DNA of 64,000 nucleotides from NCBI GenBank assembly GCA_028023455.1, contig JAQFVV010006255.1, positions 6,244,501 through 6,308,500 of the forward strand. The letters are read 5' to 3'. The notes under the pieces were generated by a model. The model did not search any database. It was not told where the DNA came from and saw nothing but the letters and a program-made list of their open reading frames with translations. Both the position numbers and the translations under genes were made by a program. Within the stretch, counting starts at the first letter, position 1. Each line of letters opens with the position of its first letter. Of this stretch, positions 38,001 through 50,915 are shown in pieces. This DNA is from Epiperipatus broadwayi (taxonomy: Eukaryota; Onychophora; Udeonychophora; Euonychophora; Peripatidae).

Positions 38001-40289
38001 ATTCACCGCACATTTGAAAAGTAATTTGCTTCTATCCAAATTACATATATAAAAATGCTATGTTATTTAATATGTTGTTGTTATTATTATTATTGTTGTT
38101 ACTATTATTGCTGTTATTATTGTTGACTTCTGTGAATAATATTTATGACAATTCTTCTATATTGTCTGGTGTTAAGCTTTTTAAATATAAGTAATTGTTG
38201 TAATAATCAATATTAGCATTTATTCTTTTTATATTGTAAAATGGTCATTACTAATACTCATTTAGCTAAAAATTTTCAGTTCCAGTCTCTAATATGAAAG
38301 ATAATCATAGAGAATTCAGTTATAATGGTATCCAATTGTTTAATTCTATTGTTGCTGTTTATTCATTAGAATTGTCATTCATATTTCATTTCTTATATTT
38401 AAAAAATGTTTGTAACTTTGATTATCCGATTGCATGTAAGTATTATTGTTTATTATTGTATTAACATTTGTAAATTTATTTATTGTACACTAATACACGC
38501 TTAATGTATATATATATATATATTAAAGCAGTCAACCTGATACTCAGATCGAACTTCACAGCTCACTCAGAATCTCCCACCACCAAACCATATTTAAACT
38601 CCATCCTTACGCATATATATGTATTTACTAATACATATTTTTCTTCTTGCTTAACCATTAAAATAACTGACATAGATATATAGATACCTTAATGTAAATA
38701 ATTTTAATAAACAAATATTTAATGTTATTTTAATTTGTATACATGTGTAATGGATATGCACATATTATCGGTGAGGGGAGATTACTTTTAAAATCATAAT
38801 TTCAAATAAAAATATATATTATTAATGTTTATTTTAAAATCATATATAATTTATTTATTTTAATCATGGTGGTCAGAAAATGATGCAATTCTTCTAAGAA
38901 GTTTTTCGAACGCAATTAAGACAACTGAAAACCCATTAGTCTGAATTAAAATGTTATAATTTATAACAGTAAAGTAAGAATCCATTAGTGGAAATTTTAT
39001 CAACTTCAAATTTGTTTTAAAATCATAGGACTACATTTTAAAACAATTGTTCAAGAAATTTGTAACAGGATTGTATTGTTTTCAAAACTTACTAAAACAA
39101 AAAATGCATCCAGTCAGCAGATTCCAGATCTACTAAGTGCACAAAGTGCCTCAAGTCTATCAGCTAAGTGCTTTCCAACATCATCGGAAAAATGGTATAA
39201 ATACTGCTAGATTTGAATCCATAGGGAAGAACACAACCATAAAACAGCAATGGCAGATCTAATCCATGCTCATGGTTTTATTAATACAATGTGTAGCGAG
39301 TAGAGAAAAATTCATCTTTCTCTCCATTCAAACATGCTCTTTTCAGCAATCATAACTCTGGATCTCATACCCATGAACTTTCAAATGCTTACAGACTGAA
39401 AAAGTAAATGCTACTTGCTTGACTGACCCAAATCTAGATCTAGTTCATCAATCCCAATGGACACTAAAACATCAAGGGCTGATTTATCAAGGTAAAAAGA
39501 ACTTTAGCCACTGCCTAATGTATAAATCTCTTAAACTCAATCTTCTGTAATAACAACCCTGACATTCTATTAGATAATTAATATTATGTAAAATGATTTA
39601 TAATTTACTTACCTCTAGTTTGTTCATAACTCTACATAACTTTAATTTCCCTTTTATTATTGAGCCTCTATTAAATCTGTTTCTTTCACTTTCATGCGGC
39701 AATAATCTTTTAACTTTTATTATCATACTTTATATATTTGTATTTTTAAATATGCCAATAATCCCTCAAATTTGCTAGTATGTAATTTCTTTTTTAATTT
39801 TCCTTCCCTACTTTATGGGATGATTAGATTAAGTTTAATTAAAAACAAGTCTTATTTTATCTTAGCAAATGCTCACAAATTTGGAAAAAAACAAAGTAAT
39901 TATCTCATAAGGTTATTGTAGAAAAACAGCAGAAATCTGTTTTTCTAAGAAATGTTTTTTTATTATTTTTAAATAATAATGCGCTAATCCTAAAATGTCA
40001 AATTTATTATGTGTAAGTAAATCTATTTATTCTCCAATTCATATGTATAATTTATATTTATTTTAGTGACAGCATTTATAATCGAATTTTTATACTTATT
40101 TAATGGTGTGGGAAGTTTATAAATAAATTAAAGTAAGGGGGAAGGGGAGTCTTTATATCAAGGAATTCTGTATTTTAATATGTTTAAATGATCCACTTCT
40201 GTTTAGCAATTAAATCATACCATTATGCGGATATTCCATAATGTGTGGGCATTAATTAAGTAAATATTCTTTAAAGTTATATTCGTTAT
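38001..40289. other. AT-rich stretch with an ATT/GTT microsatellite
   Basis: Irregular ATT/GTT triplets at about 38070-38125 and a (TA)n run near 38510. 39080-39500 is somewhat less AT-rich but unassigned. Open frames at 38483 and 39593 have no recognisable domain. Confidence 0.45.
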
Positions 40290-40680
40290 TCCAAGCGACG
40301 GTTGCATGCATATAGGCCCTATCGTTCATTTATATATACATTTGTGCTTCTCTCTACCCGGGCATATCGGAAAGCCAAACCCTGTCTCGTATCTCCAAGT
40401 CCAAGAACCAGGCTCTTAACCCCACTGGGGACTTATTTAGTTGTATGAGCTGGCTTTATATGGGGATTGCTCTGGGAAAAACCCAGCCCATTAAACACAC
40501 AGCCGACCCCTCTTCGTTCATGAACCAATTCTGCCAACGTTTGCAGACATATCAGTCTATTTTGTGAATGAATTCTCAGAAGCACCTGCAAGGATCTGTG
40601 ACTGGATCACATAAGTATGCCACCATGCACACTCCACCTTCCTGTTATATCTCTAAATAAAACCCATGAATATCCATAAG
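40290..40680. other. GC-richer island, unassigned
   Basis: About 390 bases near balanced composition inside AT-rich DNA, with CTACCCGGGCATATCGG, CCCACTGGGGAC and a perfect short hairpin CTGGGAAAAACCCAG. It is followed by AATAAA. No long open frame on either strand. A solo long terminal repeat or an old exon are possible but unsupported. Confidence 0.5.
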
Positions 40681-41625
40681 CTGTAATTTTGTAACTCTAC
40701 TCACCAGATCTATCTATTATATTTATTAATATTTTCAGATGCACGTCTTTTATGATGGCATTATATATGTGTTAATAAGCTATCCCACACACATTTCTCA
40801 CTCAGTAAAATTGAAATCTTTCCGTCTATTAATAAAATGTATTTTGTACTAAAATTAATGTTTCAATCCTAAACAATATTTGTAAGCTAAATCGGTTAAA
40901 TGCTATATTTTGTTCCTTCTGGGGGTAGATTGGTATCTCAAAAATGCATTTCCTAATAGCGATAAATCAATTGTCCATTATTATATGTATCTATTATTGG
41001 CATATGAGCCGCAATAATAAATCAAATAAAGTAATCAATCAAATCTGTCATCCTCTAAGTTATTAATAAAATGACATATGACTTACCTGTTACTATCTAA
41101 ATATAATGCAATATATATTTACGTTAAGAGGCCAATGATTAATAAAATAATGAAACGAGTATTCATTCATACTTCTTCAAATGAATAAATCTTGTATATA
41201 TATTATAAACTTGCAGAATCATTGTTTTCTTTTATTTAAAGATTAATATCTTAGTTATTAAATTATGCTCGCTCTGGCTGGATGATCTCCCACTAATCTT
41301 ATAGATATAATTAATATGAAAGGTCACGACCTTTAAATGAGTCAAACTTGTATTTCATGCTAAAATATTCCATCATATAAATTTAAATTAGAGTCTTTTT
41401 GTGTCTCCGCTTTGCGATGCCAGTGGAGAGAGATAAATTAGATCGGTATCATCGGGATTGTTGCTCATAAGTTGGTAGATCTGGAAAATAGGCAAATAGG
41501 GCAGAGTTCATAAGTATTCCTGACTTATGTATCTTGCGCATGATTGGATTTGAAGTACTTTTGCCTAGATGCTAGATCTTGTTATATGAACAGACAAAAC
41601 CGATTGCTACAATATATATATATAT
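40681..41625. other. Stretch without recognisable gene
   Basis: Mixed AT-rich sequence; ends in a (TA)n run at about 41611-41625 that abuts the inverted 4.5-kb repeat. Confidence 0.5.
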
Positions 41626-44600
41626 TATAACCTCTCTCTCTATACAGTATCGGGCGCCTCTAAATTTGGGCCATCACAATCTGCCCTTTACTTATGTGTA
41701 TTTACGTGTATACGTGTACTCCACTTCCCCCAAAATAAGTAATATAATATAGTGAAAATCACCTCCCCGGGTTCTAGCTCTAATAATTAATGAGATATTT
41801 AATTAAATGTGTTACTAGCTCAGGTTTCTTAAAAAATTAACTTAGGTTCTGTTTTAGACTAACTCAAATAACTATTCTATAATTCATGAGATTAGAAGTG
41901 GAAATAAGGTGACAAAGTAGATTGCATTGAGATAATATCCCATAGAATACCACCTCAATGGCATAAGAACACTATCCCCCCTTTTACTACTATTACATAT
42001 AATAACTACATAGTATTCTTATGACTTCTGCAACTTCCAATCACTAAACTCATTTAACAATTAAAGTATTAATTTTTTATCTATCATAACAATAATAGTA
42101 ATTATCTAGCTCAGATAAAATAATCTCAGGTTCTTAAATTTATTCAATGTTAAATTAAAATAAAGTAGCAAAATATGATAAGGGATTTTGTGTCATAATT
42201 TACTACTCTGAAGTTAGATTAATAATAGAACAATAAGAATAATAATCACAATCTTCATTGTTTAATCCAACTAGTATGGCTTTCTTTTATCGCAAATTTA
42301 TAACCATAATAAATTAATTAATAATTCAATATCCTCCCTTTTGTTTATCTTTTCCTTTACGTAATAAAATAATTAGTAAGTGGCAGTGTTTAGATAATCT
42401 GAGAAATGAAGCAAGTGGCAACTAATAGCATATAATTTAGCAAATTACTATGACAATGGATTTATGACCAATAATGCAATGCAATTTTATAATTATTCAA
42501 TTACAAAACATCAATAAATAATTAAGATTAAATATGCTTTTCTATTTATATTTTGTGCAAACAATTATATACTTAATTTACTGACGGTAAACATATCCTA
42601 TGAATTCATGCAATGATGTAGAGAAAACAAAACTCAGACACAAGTTTTAATAACAAATTTTAGAATTTTATTAACAACAATCAAAATTAAGATAAACAAA
42701 CAAATCTATTTACAATTATTTACAAGGGATATCCTCCTTTCTTTTCACACTACAAAAGTTAAATCATACATTTTTAGATTTCTTTTATAGTTAATTTAAA
42801 TTATTAGACTTTTATAAGTTACTTATTTATTTCTCATTAAGTTTATTATATTACTTAGTTTAACTATTTTATGGGTAATACTATTCTTTACCTTTTAATA
42901 TTAACATTACAGTATTATAAGTTATATATGTGGGTAAACATCATTTATAAACATTATAAATTTACAATCAATATGGTTTTTCCTCTTAAAAAATACACTT
43001 TCTTTTAACTCTCTATAAGTCACTTTGCATATTGTGCAAATATTATTACTACCTATTACGTTTGTTATCTAATGCTCGTAAACTCTAATACATTTTTTTC
43101 ATAAGCCATACTCATGTATAATGCCATAACACGGGCTTAATTATCACCTGTTTCAGTTTCACATATATTATAATCATCGAATGTTATTATATTCTTTAAA
43201 TATGCAATACTTATATTTTTAAATATAATCAACAATAAGAACACGTTAAATCATTTTTTAATATTTTTGTATATTTCTATTTGGGTATATTTTTATCAAA
43301 TTATAGTTCATTTCTTAAAATTAAAATAATTCTCTGACTCCTTCCTTTCTTAGGATATATGCATCTTTTTTCAATAATCATAATCTACTCTTTGTTAATA
43401 CCTAACTATTCTTATTTCAAATAACAGCATGACATACATTCTAAAATATCTATTGTTTCTTTTCAATAGACTTATCAAATAACGATGTAGTTGCAAGAAA
43501 TACAGATAAAGATAGCGAAAGATGTATAGGATATTGGGAAGATAGATAAATAACTCATCAAAATATATACTTCAAAATGTATGGAACAGTGTGGATAGGG
43601 CCGACATTCCTTGTCTGATAACCCTGACGATAAGCACGATGTGGCAGCTATTTATTCAGCTTTACCAAACATCTAATAAGATTCACAAGAAAGATAAAAT
43701 AACACTGTCCATGACAACATGTATAACAGTTATAGGGCTTTGTTAACTACACTGATTACCATCTAAAACTACTTATAATTCCATTCCCTGTAGCATCCTA
43801 GTTTTTAATACATCATCTTGGTTTCCGAATCTCCATGTATTACCAAGTCACTATCCAAACTATCTCTCAAGATTTTCACTGTATCCAACATCGATAAAAC
43901 TAACTACCTTTTAAAACAATAAACAAAATTCACTAATATAAAAAACATTCCCCTATTCTATAAGAACAATTTGTCTTGCTTTATAACACTGTAGGTTCGA
44001 CATCTACGTTTTATTAAATAACACTTAAATATCCTAATCGGAAAAATTAACAGAAAATATGACATAACCATTGGTTATATTGAACTATATTAATCACACA
44101 TAAAATGAGTATAGTATGCATATTTTTAAAAAATCTAATTACATCTCATGGTGTTTTAGAGTGTTGTTTTTTTCAAAATGCGTTTTACAATAACTATAAC
44201 AATAAAATTTTGCACTACATTCATTCGGTTCACTGCTGATCTAAATAAATAAAACATACATTATATTATTAATAACCATAAAATGTACCAAAATAATCTT
44301 TTACCTTCCTATTAGAGTTCGTAGTGGGTTTCTTTCTCCTCGAGCATCGCAAACATACAAAATTTCCACACACATACAATTTTATTTGAACATTCAAAAT
44401 CAAAAAACATATTATTTTATATAATGTTATATTGCAAATTAATGTATTTGTTTCCCTATTGCTATCTAAACTCAATGTTTAACTTAGATTAATAAAGAAA
44501 ATAATTTAAACCATAATCACATATTTTTCTGGCGGTAAATCTTGGTTAGTCCCCTAATATTTATTATTTCTTCTTTTATCCGAATGTTCTCCTTTCTGAT

Positions 44601-46082
44601 TATTAAAGTTTTAAACAAATTAGTTCATTTAGTTAACTGTTTAGATGATCTTTAGTTTCAATGTTTAATTCAAAATTATTAAAATATTTATTTAGTTATC
44701 CCACGAAGTTTTTAATGTTGGGCGAATATTACCTCGGCGCGTTGATGCATCTTTATTTCTAGCAGAACTACAAGTATTTATATCATTACGGTACCAAATT
44801 GCATTTTTCCATGGATCCAATATTTTATATTTATTTCTCTGTAAACTATTTTTTTTTTCTTCTTCTTCTTCTTCAGGCAAGTAATTTCCTTGGTAAATTC
44901 ACTTTTATTCATTATTATTTTATATACGATATTTTTTGATCTTTAACTATTTCTAGAGTAATTGCTCAGGTCATCTTAAAGAAAGTAACTCATAAAAATC
45001 TTTTTGTCCATTTATTTTTACACGAATAATATTTATTTTTATTTTTCATTATATTCATTAACTTTGCGCACAATGTCCTTTCATCAATTTTACACGCACT
45101 AAAGCAGTTTCGTAGTAATACGCTATACAAACTATATCAATGAATAACATTAACATTTTTGAAATATTACAAAATTTATAACTTAGTTTTAAGAATCCAT
45201 CCATTTTTTATTGAAAATTCAGATTATATTTTAATAGAATCCACTGGCAGGTAACTGTGGAGTTAGTGAAACATTATTATGAGAACTTTTTTTAAAATTT
45301 TATTCTTAGATTCGCTTCGAAAGATTTTAAAATGTTAGTTAGTTTCTTTCAAAGATATTTATTAAAATTCTAATAAAATTGACTAATAATTGAAGAAAGA
45401 AAGAAATTTTAAAGAGCTTAAAATTTTACCTCTACTCTGGAGTCAACACATTTTTGTTCTCCCAGTTTATACAATTAATTGGCGCAATTTCTCTTGTCTG
45501 CCAAAATCTATCTTTTTATTGGTCAATCCCTACTTTGATTACTAAGACAATTTCTAAAGTTTTAAAATTGTGACGTAATAGACTTAAATATTAACCTATT
45601 ATTATTTTTAAATTAATTATTATCTATTACAATTTAACTATTTTTAAAATAATTTTGAAACAATAACCAATAAAAATGTATAATACTTATTTTTTATTAT
45701 GATGTGTGACAATTCCATCCAGCTCTATAATATACTATTTAAATATTTTAATCATTTGTATTAATCTAAACTAGTGCTTATACATAGAATATTCCAGACA
45801 GTCACGTAGACATTTCCGGTGTTTAGTCTAGTTTTATCTGTATTAATAAATTTGCTACTTATATCATTTAAAATGATTATATAAAATTTTGAAAAATAAT
45901 TTAGAAAAATATAGAACTAGATGTAATCCTCACCCCCACAATACTTATTATTAAATATATTATATTAACCTTTTATTGCTTATTTATAATTTATAATATT
46001 AAATACTATATAATATTAATTTTAAAATTTTTTAGCAATTGACCATTCATAACCATCATTGATCTATAGAAAAGGGCACAAT
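41626..46082 (-). repeat. Unidentified 4.5-kb repeat, copy 2 (inverted partner of 7484-12216)
   Basis: Read on the minus strand it follows copy 1 from TTGTGCCCTTTTCTATAG (46082 downward) to GGTTATAATATA (near 41626). Clear blocks include CTCAATGGCATAAGAACACT at 41951 and CATCATCTTGGTTTCC at 43812, with length differences between them. An open frame on the minus strand at 44692-44880 (PEEEEEEKK, ILDPWKNAIWY) covers the region equivalent to 9190-9290 of copy 1, where DPWK is also encoded but the frame then breaks. A 35-codon frame near 44535-44640 shares EEIINI with copy 1. These may be remnants of a lost protein, which I do not recognise. Confidence 0.8.
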
Positions 46083-46110
46083 ATATATATATGTGTGTGT
46101 GTGTGTGTAT
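46081..46110. repeat. (TA)n(TG)n microsatellite
   Basis: TA dinucleotides followed by about nine TG units, at the outer edge of copy 2 of the 4.5-kb repeat. Confidence 0.9.
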
Positions 46111-46172
46111 TTGTTTTTGTAATTAATTTTGGAATTTGATAGCTATTATTAATAACTTCTCTTAAGTCTTTT

Positions 46173-46242
46173 CCCCTGAAAATAAAACCTGGTCTTATAT
46201 TAATTTTTGCTCCAAAAGACACTCTAGGGCTTAATTCCAAGG
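46173..46242. repeat. Short repeat with CCCCTGAAAATAA terminus
   Basis: CCCCTGAAAATAAAACCTGG at the left, GGGCTTAATTCCAAGG at the right; the two ends are imperfect inverted repeats. TCTTATATTAATTTTTGCTC lies between. This resembles a repeat widespread in animal genomes; I recognise the motif but not its catalogue name. Confidence 0.55.
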
Positions 46243-47120
46243 AATATATATTTTTTCTTCTACAAGAGTCTGTATTTATTCAAGTACAAAAATGTATATT
46301 TATTCAAGTACTTCTCTTTACAGAAAGCTGTAAGATTCTTATCCTGGGAGCCTTCCACAATTTCTTTCTTGTACTCATCAGAATAACTCTTTTTGCACTG
46401 ATCTTATCTGATGATCAGAATATTAGTTCATTTAATTGAATACTTGCAAGACAGAAATGGTAATAAAATGATTATAGTTAAGAATGGTATATCTATATGA
46501 GCAAAAAAAATGCAAGCACAAAAATTCAGAAAATGTTTCTGCATTTCACATGTATACATTAACTATGTCCATTATAACATATGGCTATTGAATTATGATT
46601 CATATGTGATATAACCATGTTTATCCATTATTAAGTGGCACATTGTAAACGCTTGAGTATTCTTTTTAAAAGCTTTTTTTAGGAGAAAGATTGGTGGTTT
46701 AACTTAAGTTAAACTTTGATTATTAAAATCATTTCTGTTATTTTGATAAAGTCTTCTAGGAGAAAAAAAATGTTTAAAAAATCAGACTATTTTTTCTTTT
46801 ACCATGAATATTTAAAAACTACCATGATAAAACTCTAAAACTAAATCAATAATTCTAAATCTAAGTATTAAATGTAAATAAAATAAGTATCTAAAAATAT
46901 ATAAATAAAATTATAAATTGTCTGATGTACTGACTTGTGTAGGTAGAATTATGTTTGTCAAAAAATGGTCAATTGGATAATACAAAATATATAATTTATA
47001 TTATCACTTATTTAAAGCATTTATATCAATAATATTATTTATTTATACATTTATTACTTTGTAATTCAATATGTCCATTATGTGTTTCAATGGGTAAATA
47101 AAAGTCATCTATCTGTCTGA
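46243..47120. other. AT-rich stretch between two related repeat blocks
   Basis: Possibly interior of a ~1-kb inverted-repeat transposon defined by 46173-46242 and 47121-47211; no transposase frame seen. Confidence 0.35.
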
Positions 47121-47211
47121 TGATCATAACTAGGACTTATATTTGGAGTAGGGTTTATATTAAAAGCATCCTGAAAAAACATGCTAGAGCTTATTTTCTG
47201 GTTAGGGTATG
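47121..47211. repeat. Short repeat with GAAAATAAG motif, inverted relative to 46173
   Basis: On the minus strand it reads ATACCCTAACCAGAAAATAA, then CATGTTTTTTCAGGATGC and a second TATAAACCCTACTCC block. This is the style of a repeat seen in many animal genomes. Together with 46173-46242 it could mark the two ends of one element. Confidence 0.5.
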
Positions 47212-47970
47212 TTTTTGGATAAACACAGTGGTTTATCCATATCAGTAATAGAAATAAATTCATACTCAATTGATAATATTGCTAATTGAGTGAATTGTTT
47301 CTAAAACATTGGAGACTACTATATGTTTTTATAAATTTTATTTTTATAAAATTCAATCAACAATATTCCAAACATTTATAAAGCAATAAATACATCTGCA
47401 ATATTCTCTTGTAATTTATTTTTGCAAATATTATAGTAAAAAACATTAAATGACAAACACTTTTCAAAAATTCATCTTACTATTATTTATAATTGTTGCA
47501 TAAGACTGTTTTGTTTTTTGTTTTTTTTTTTAAAAAAAAACAAAACAAAAAAAAAAACAAAAAACAAAACGCACCATATTTTAAGAAATTTCAAGATAAA
47601 ATATTTCCTAAGAAAATCTATTAAAGTCTTTTTAAAAAATTTTATATATTAAAAAAAAGCATTAATAACAATCATGTATTTAAATCCTTTTAATAATAGA
47701 TTTAATTGATATCAGTAATTAAAAAGTAAAAATCTATTGTAAATATTTGTTTAATATCTTTTTATAGTCATCATTAGCTTCACATACAAGTTATTTGATT
47801 TTTTTTTAAAAAATTGAACTGGTTATTATTCAAAATTTATCAACGTACATAATTTTTCAGTGAGAATTCATATTTCTGTCAATATATTTTTTTAATGTTA
47901 TATCATTGATTTAAAAAAATATGCTGTACCATATTAACTATACTGTAAATTTAAATTTTCTAATAAAAAA
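47212..47970. other. AT-rich stretch with a 24-bp hairpin
   Basis: Only the low-complexity hairpin at 47508-47570 stands out. Confidence 0.5.
47508..47570. repeat. Perfect 24-bp low-complexity hairpin
   Basis: GTTTTGTTTTTTG plus eleven T (47508-47531) is the exact reverse complement of 47547-47570, around a 15-base A-rich loop. Confidence 0.9.
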
Positions 47971-48091
47971 ACATCAATGTAATTTTTTTTTCATGTGTCA
48001 AAGCATCGAAAGTGAACCCACAAACCCGGGACAACTGCTCGTAAGGCAGCTGTGCTGACTACTCGACCACCAATGCTTGACATCAATGTAA
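47971..48091 (-). mobile_element. Retroposed tRNA-Gly-like sequence with target-site duplication and A-tail
   Basis: ACATCAATGTAA occurs at 47971-47982 and again at 48080-48091. Between them, on the minus strand, lies a degenerate tRNA-like sequence (GCATTGGTGGTCGAGT, CAGCTGCCTTACGAGCAG, GTCCCGGGTTTG) ending in CATGAAAAAAAA. Direct repeats plus a 3' A-run are the signature of LINE-mediated retroposition. The sequence resembles tRNA-Gly(UCC), but the anticodon loop reads TAC where Gly has TCC. The acceptor stem and T-arm are damaged, so it is not a working tRNA. Confidence 0.8.
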
Positions 48092-49911
48092 CTATTAAGA
48101 TATTTCCAGTAAAATCTCACATATATCTAACAAGTTGCACTGAAGCAATTTTAATGATTCTGTTTGGCTATCTATCTAAATCACAGACTGATTTGAGAAT
48201 AAGATTGTTAATAATATATTACTTTAGATTCTTACTATATCATATTAAAAAGTTACATGATTCCTATACTATTAATTGCCTGACTGACTACCAAATTTTA
48301 AAAATGTAAGCTATAAAGTTGTTTTTGATTAATATATTGAAAACCTATTGCTGCTTACTTTTTGTATTGTCTTTCATATTGATAATATTATCTTCTAACA
48401 CTGATAGTACTTATTTGCTAAAACGGTTGCTTTTGATAATAACTTTCGTTTTGGCTATGGGCATGAAACAGTTTATTACTAAAGACTAACCATGTAACAA
48501 ATGATTTCTTAGAAGCAATTAATTTGCCTTGGCAGACTCTTCTTTATTTATACCTCATCAATGCAACAAAAAAATGATAATACACACAATGCTATCCAAA
48601 CCATTCACTATCACGCCATTTGATATTATTCCTCAACAAAGCGATGACACCGGATGGCATAAAAACGTTTGTTTTGGATAATGTTATGTGTATAATAATT
48701 TATATATATATAAGTATGTATCAAATGAAACAAGAGGTAACATTTTCATAATTATGTTTCTATATTGATTATTTCTATAGATAGTATTTTAAATATACTT
48801 TTAAATGTTTTTATTAAAGTAACGACTTATTAGCTGAAACCATTTCATATTGATTTTTTTTAATGGCAGTTTTGCTGATGAAAGAAATTCATAATAAATT
48901 GCACGTTTTTGATTATGACCCTTCCTTCATATACACATTTCAATTTTAATATATTTAATTTTTTTTTTTAATTATTCAAAACTTTTGAATTTTCCATATC
49001 TATGTATACTCTTAGTGGTGTTGTATTAGAGTTTGTGCAAATCTAAATAAAATATATTTAAAAATATATATTATCTGTCTACTGAGGTCTCTTTAATTTA
49101 TTATATTTATAAATCATAAATTAATAATTGTAATTATACACTCAATTTATCTTAGTTTGCAGATTTGGGCAATGCGATTGTATATTTAAATATTCCATTT
49201 TCATTTGAAAAACACGATTTTTATAAATTTAATTAATGAAATTGCTACAGATTCAAGATTTTGATCTTTTCTTTAAAAACCCACTCACATTCAATAGATT
49301 TTAATTAGGCAAAGTATATATTCTTCATATTAATGACGTAATGTATTCTTTGTGATCTCAAACAAAAATTTGCAGTGAATAGCAGTGAGTCATTTAAATA
49401 TAAAAGTACGTGTTTTTATATACATATAAATTCGTTGTTGATATTAGATTTAAAAGAAAAAATGAAAAAAAAAAAAAATCATATGATGGTAATTGTGTAT
49501 CTTCATTTCAGCCTTAATAGAGATAATCTTGAACCAATTAAATCACTGTCTAACATTATTTATGCATCCAAAACTATGCTGCACTATAAATCAGCATTAG
49601 GAAAATAAAACGACACCACTATAAAAGATTTAGATTTAAAACTATTTGTAAGGATTCTTTTACATTGAAAAGTTGGCCGAATAGTCCACTGCTTTTCATG
49701 CTATCAAAAATAAAAATATAATTCACAATAAGCTTGAATTGCATTCTGTAATATCACTAGAAACCCATATTTTAAATAGTATATGCATATATGCTTATGT
49801 GTAAATATGAATAAATAATCTCAGATTAGTAGCAATTTAAGTTAGAATGAAATGATTTGTAAATATTATCCTTTATTTTATTGTTTATAAGGCTGATTAT
49901 CATTTCTAACA
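48092..49911. other. AT-rich stretch without recognisable gene
   Basis: Frames at 48052-48309 and 49375-49608 lack recognisable domains. Nothing else seen. Confidence 0.5.
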
Positions 49912-49969
49912 CACTTGTGATCAGTATTAGCACAGCTTAGTCTAAACTGTGCTAATATCAAACACAAGT
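49912..49969. repeat. Imperfect hairpin, about 23-bp stem
   Basis: CACTTGTGATCAGTATTAGC and following ACAG pair with CTGTGCTAATATCAAACACA; three or four mismatches, 11-base loop. The size is near the lower limit for a small-RNA precursor; no further evidence. Confidence 0.6.
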
Positions 49970-50649
49970 TATTGTCTTTATATATAATAATAAAAATGAA
50001 CATGCACAAGTACTATTAAATATTTATTAATGCTTATATACAACATCTGCTTTACCATATGCCTGATAAGTTGGCTAAGTACAATGTCTAATTGCCATGC
50101 AACTATTAAAGCAAGGAATTTCAGATGCCCATCTAGGTTTGCCTAATACTTCCAGTTGTATTGTGACAACTTGCCTCAAGTCAGGTTAATATCTAAAAGT
50201 TTTTAATTCAACATTAATTTGCCTCACTGCTTTAACAATATAGTGGACAAAGTGTTAGCTGCCATTCAGCTCTAGCATTTATTATTTGTTGCCTGACTTT
50301 ATTATCAAATGGATTGCCTATTTATAGACAGGTCCTCTTTCTTAATGGGAACAATCAAATTCACTGAATGTTTTCACGTATTGGTCTGTTTTCACCATTG
50401 GCTATATTTTATCTATTCATATATACATTGGTCTGTAGTGATAATGCTGAATCTGATAAATATAATATTAAATCTGGACAAGTCCATTACATGAAGGTAA
50501 GTTGAGTCATAACACAAGTAATATTTATTTTAGAATTTTCAGTTTAACATAAATTTGTGATTGTTGTTTAAAGCAAAATGGGATTGCTTGGCAAACTATC
50601 ACTTGTTATCTTTTTTAAAACAATTTATGCTAGCAATTTAGTAATTTAA
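49970..50649. other. AT-rich stretch without recognisable gene
   Basis: Frame at 50309-50494 has no recognisable domain. Confidence 0.5.
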
Positions 50650-50915
50650 TATAATATAGGGATTTGAACCCAGAACTTCAAGTTCCCTTTAGCTATCCAA
50701 TCTTTCTCACATAACTGATACACATGACCACACATATATGAAAATGATCTCCAATATATATATTTTGTGCTGAACCAGCACTCATCAGTTGGTCCAGATC
50801 ATCATTTCCTACACACATATATAATCAGTGCTTGGTTTATATTAAGATAGCAAATCTCCAAACTTTAATGGACATGCTTCAATCTACTCTACCCTCCAAC
50901 TCTTCAGTCATCTGT
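50650..50915 (-). repeat. Dispersed repeat, minus-strand copy with B-box-like end
   Basis: Reverse complement of the 37440-37745 family: TAGGGATTTGAACCCAGAAC at the left (a good B box read on the minus strand), CTGAACCAGCACTCATCAGT in the middle, CTCCAACTCTTCAGTCAT at the right. Confidence 0.75.

Noticed and set aside
38070-38125. ATT/GTT triplet run as a coding repeat
   Set aside because: Irregular microsatellite with no open frame around it.
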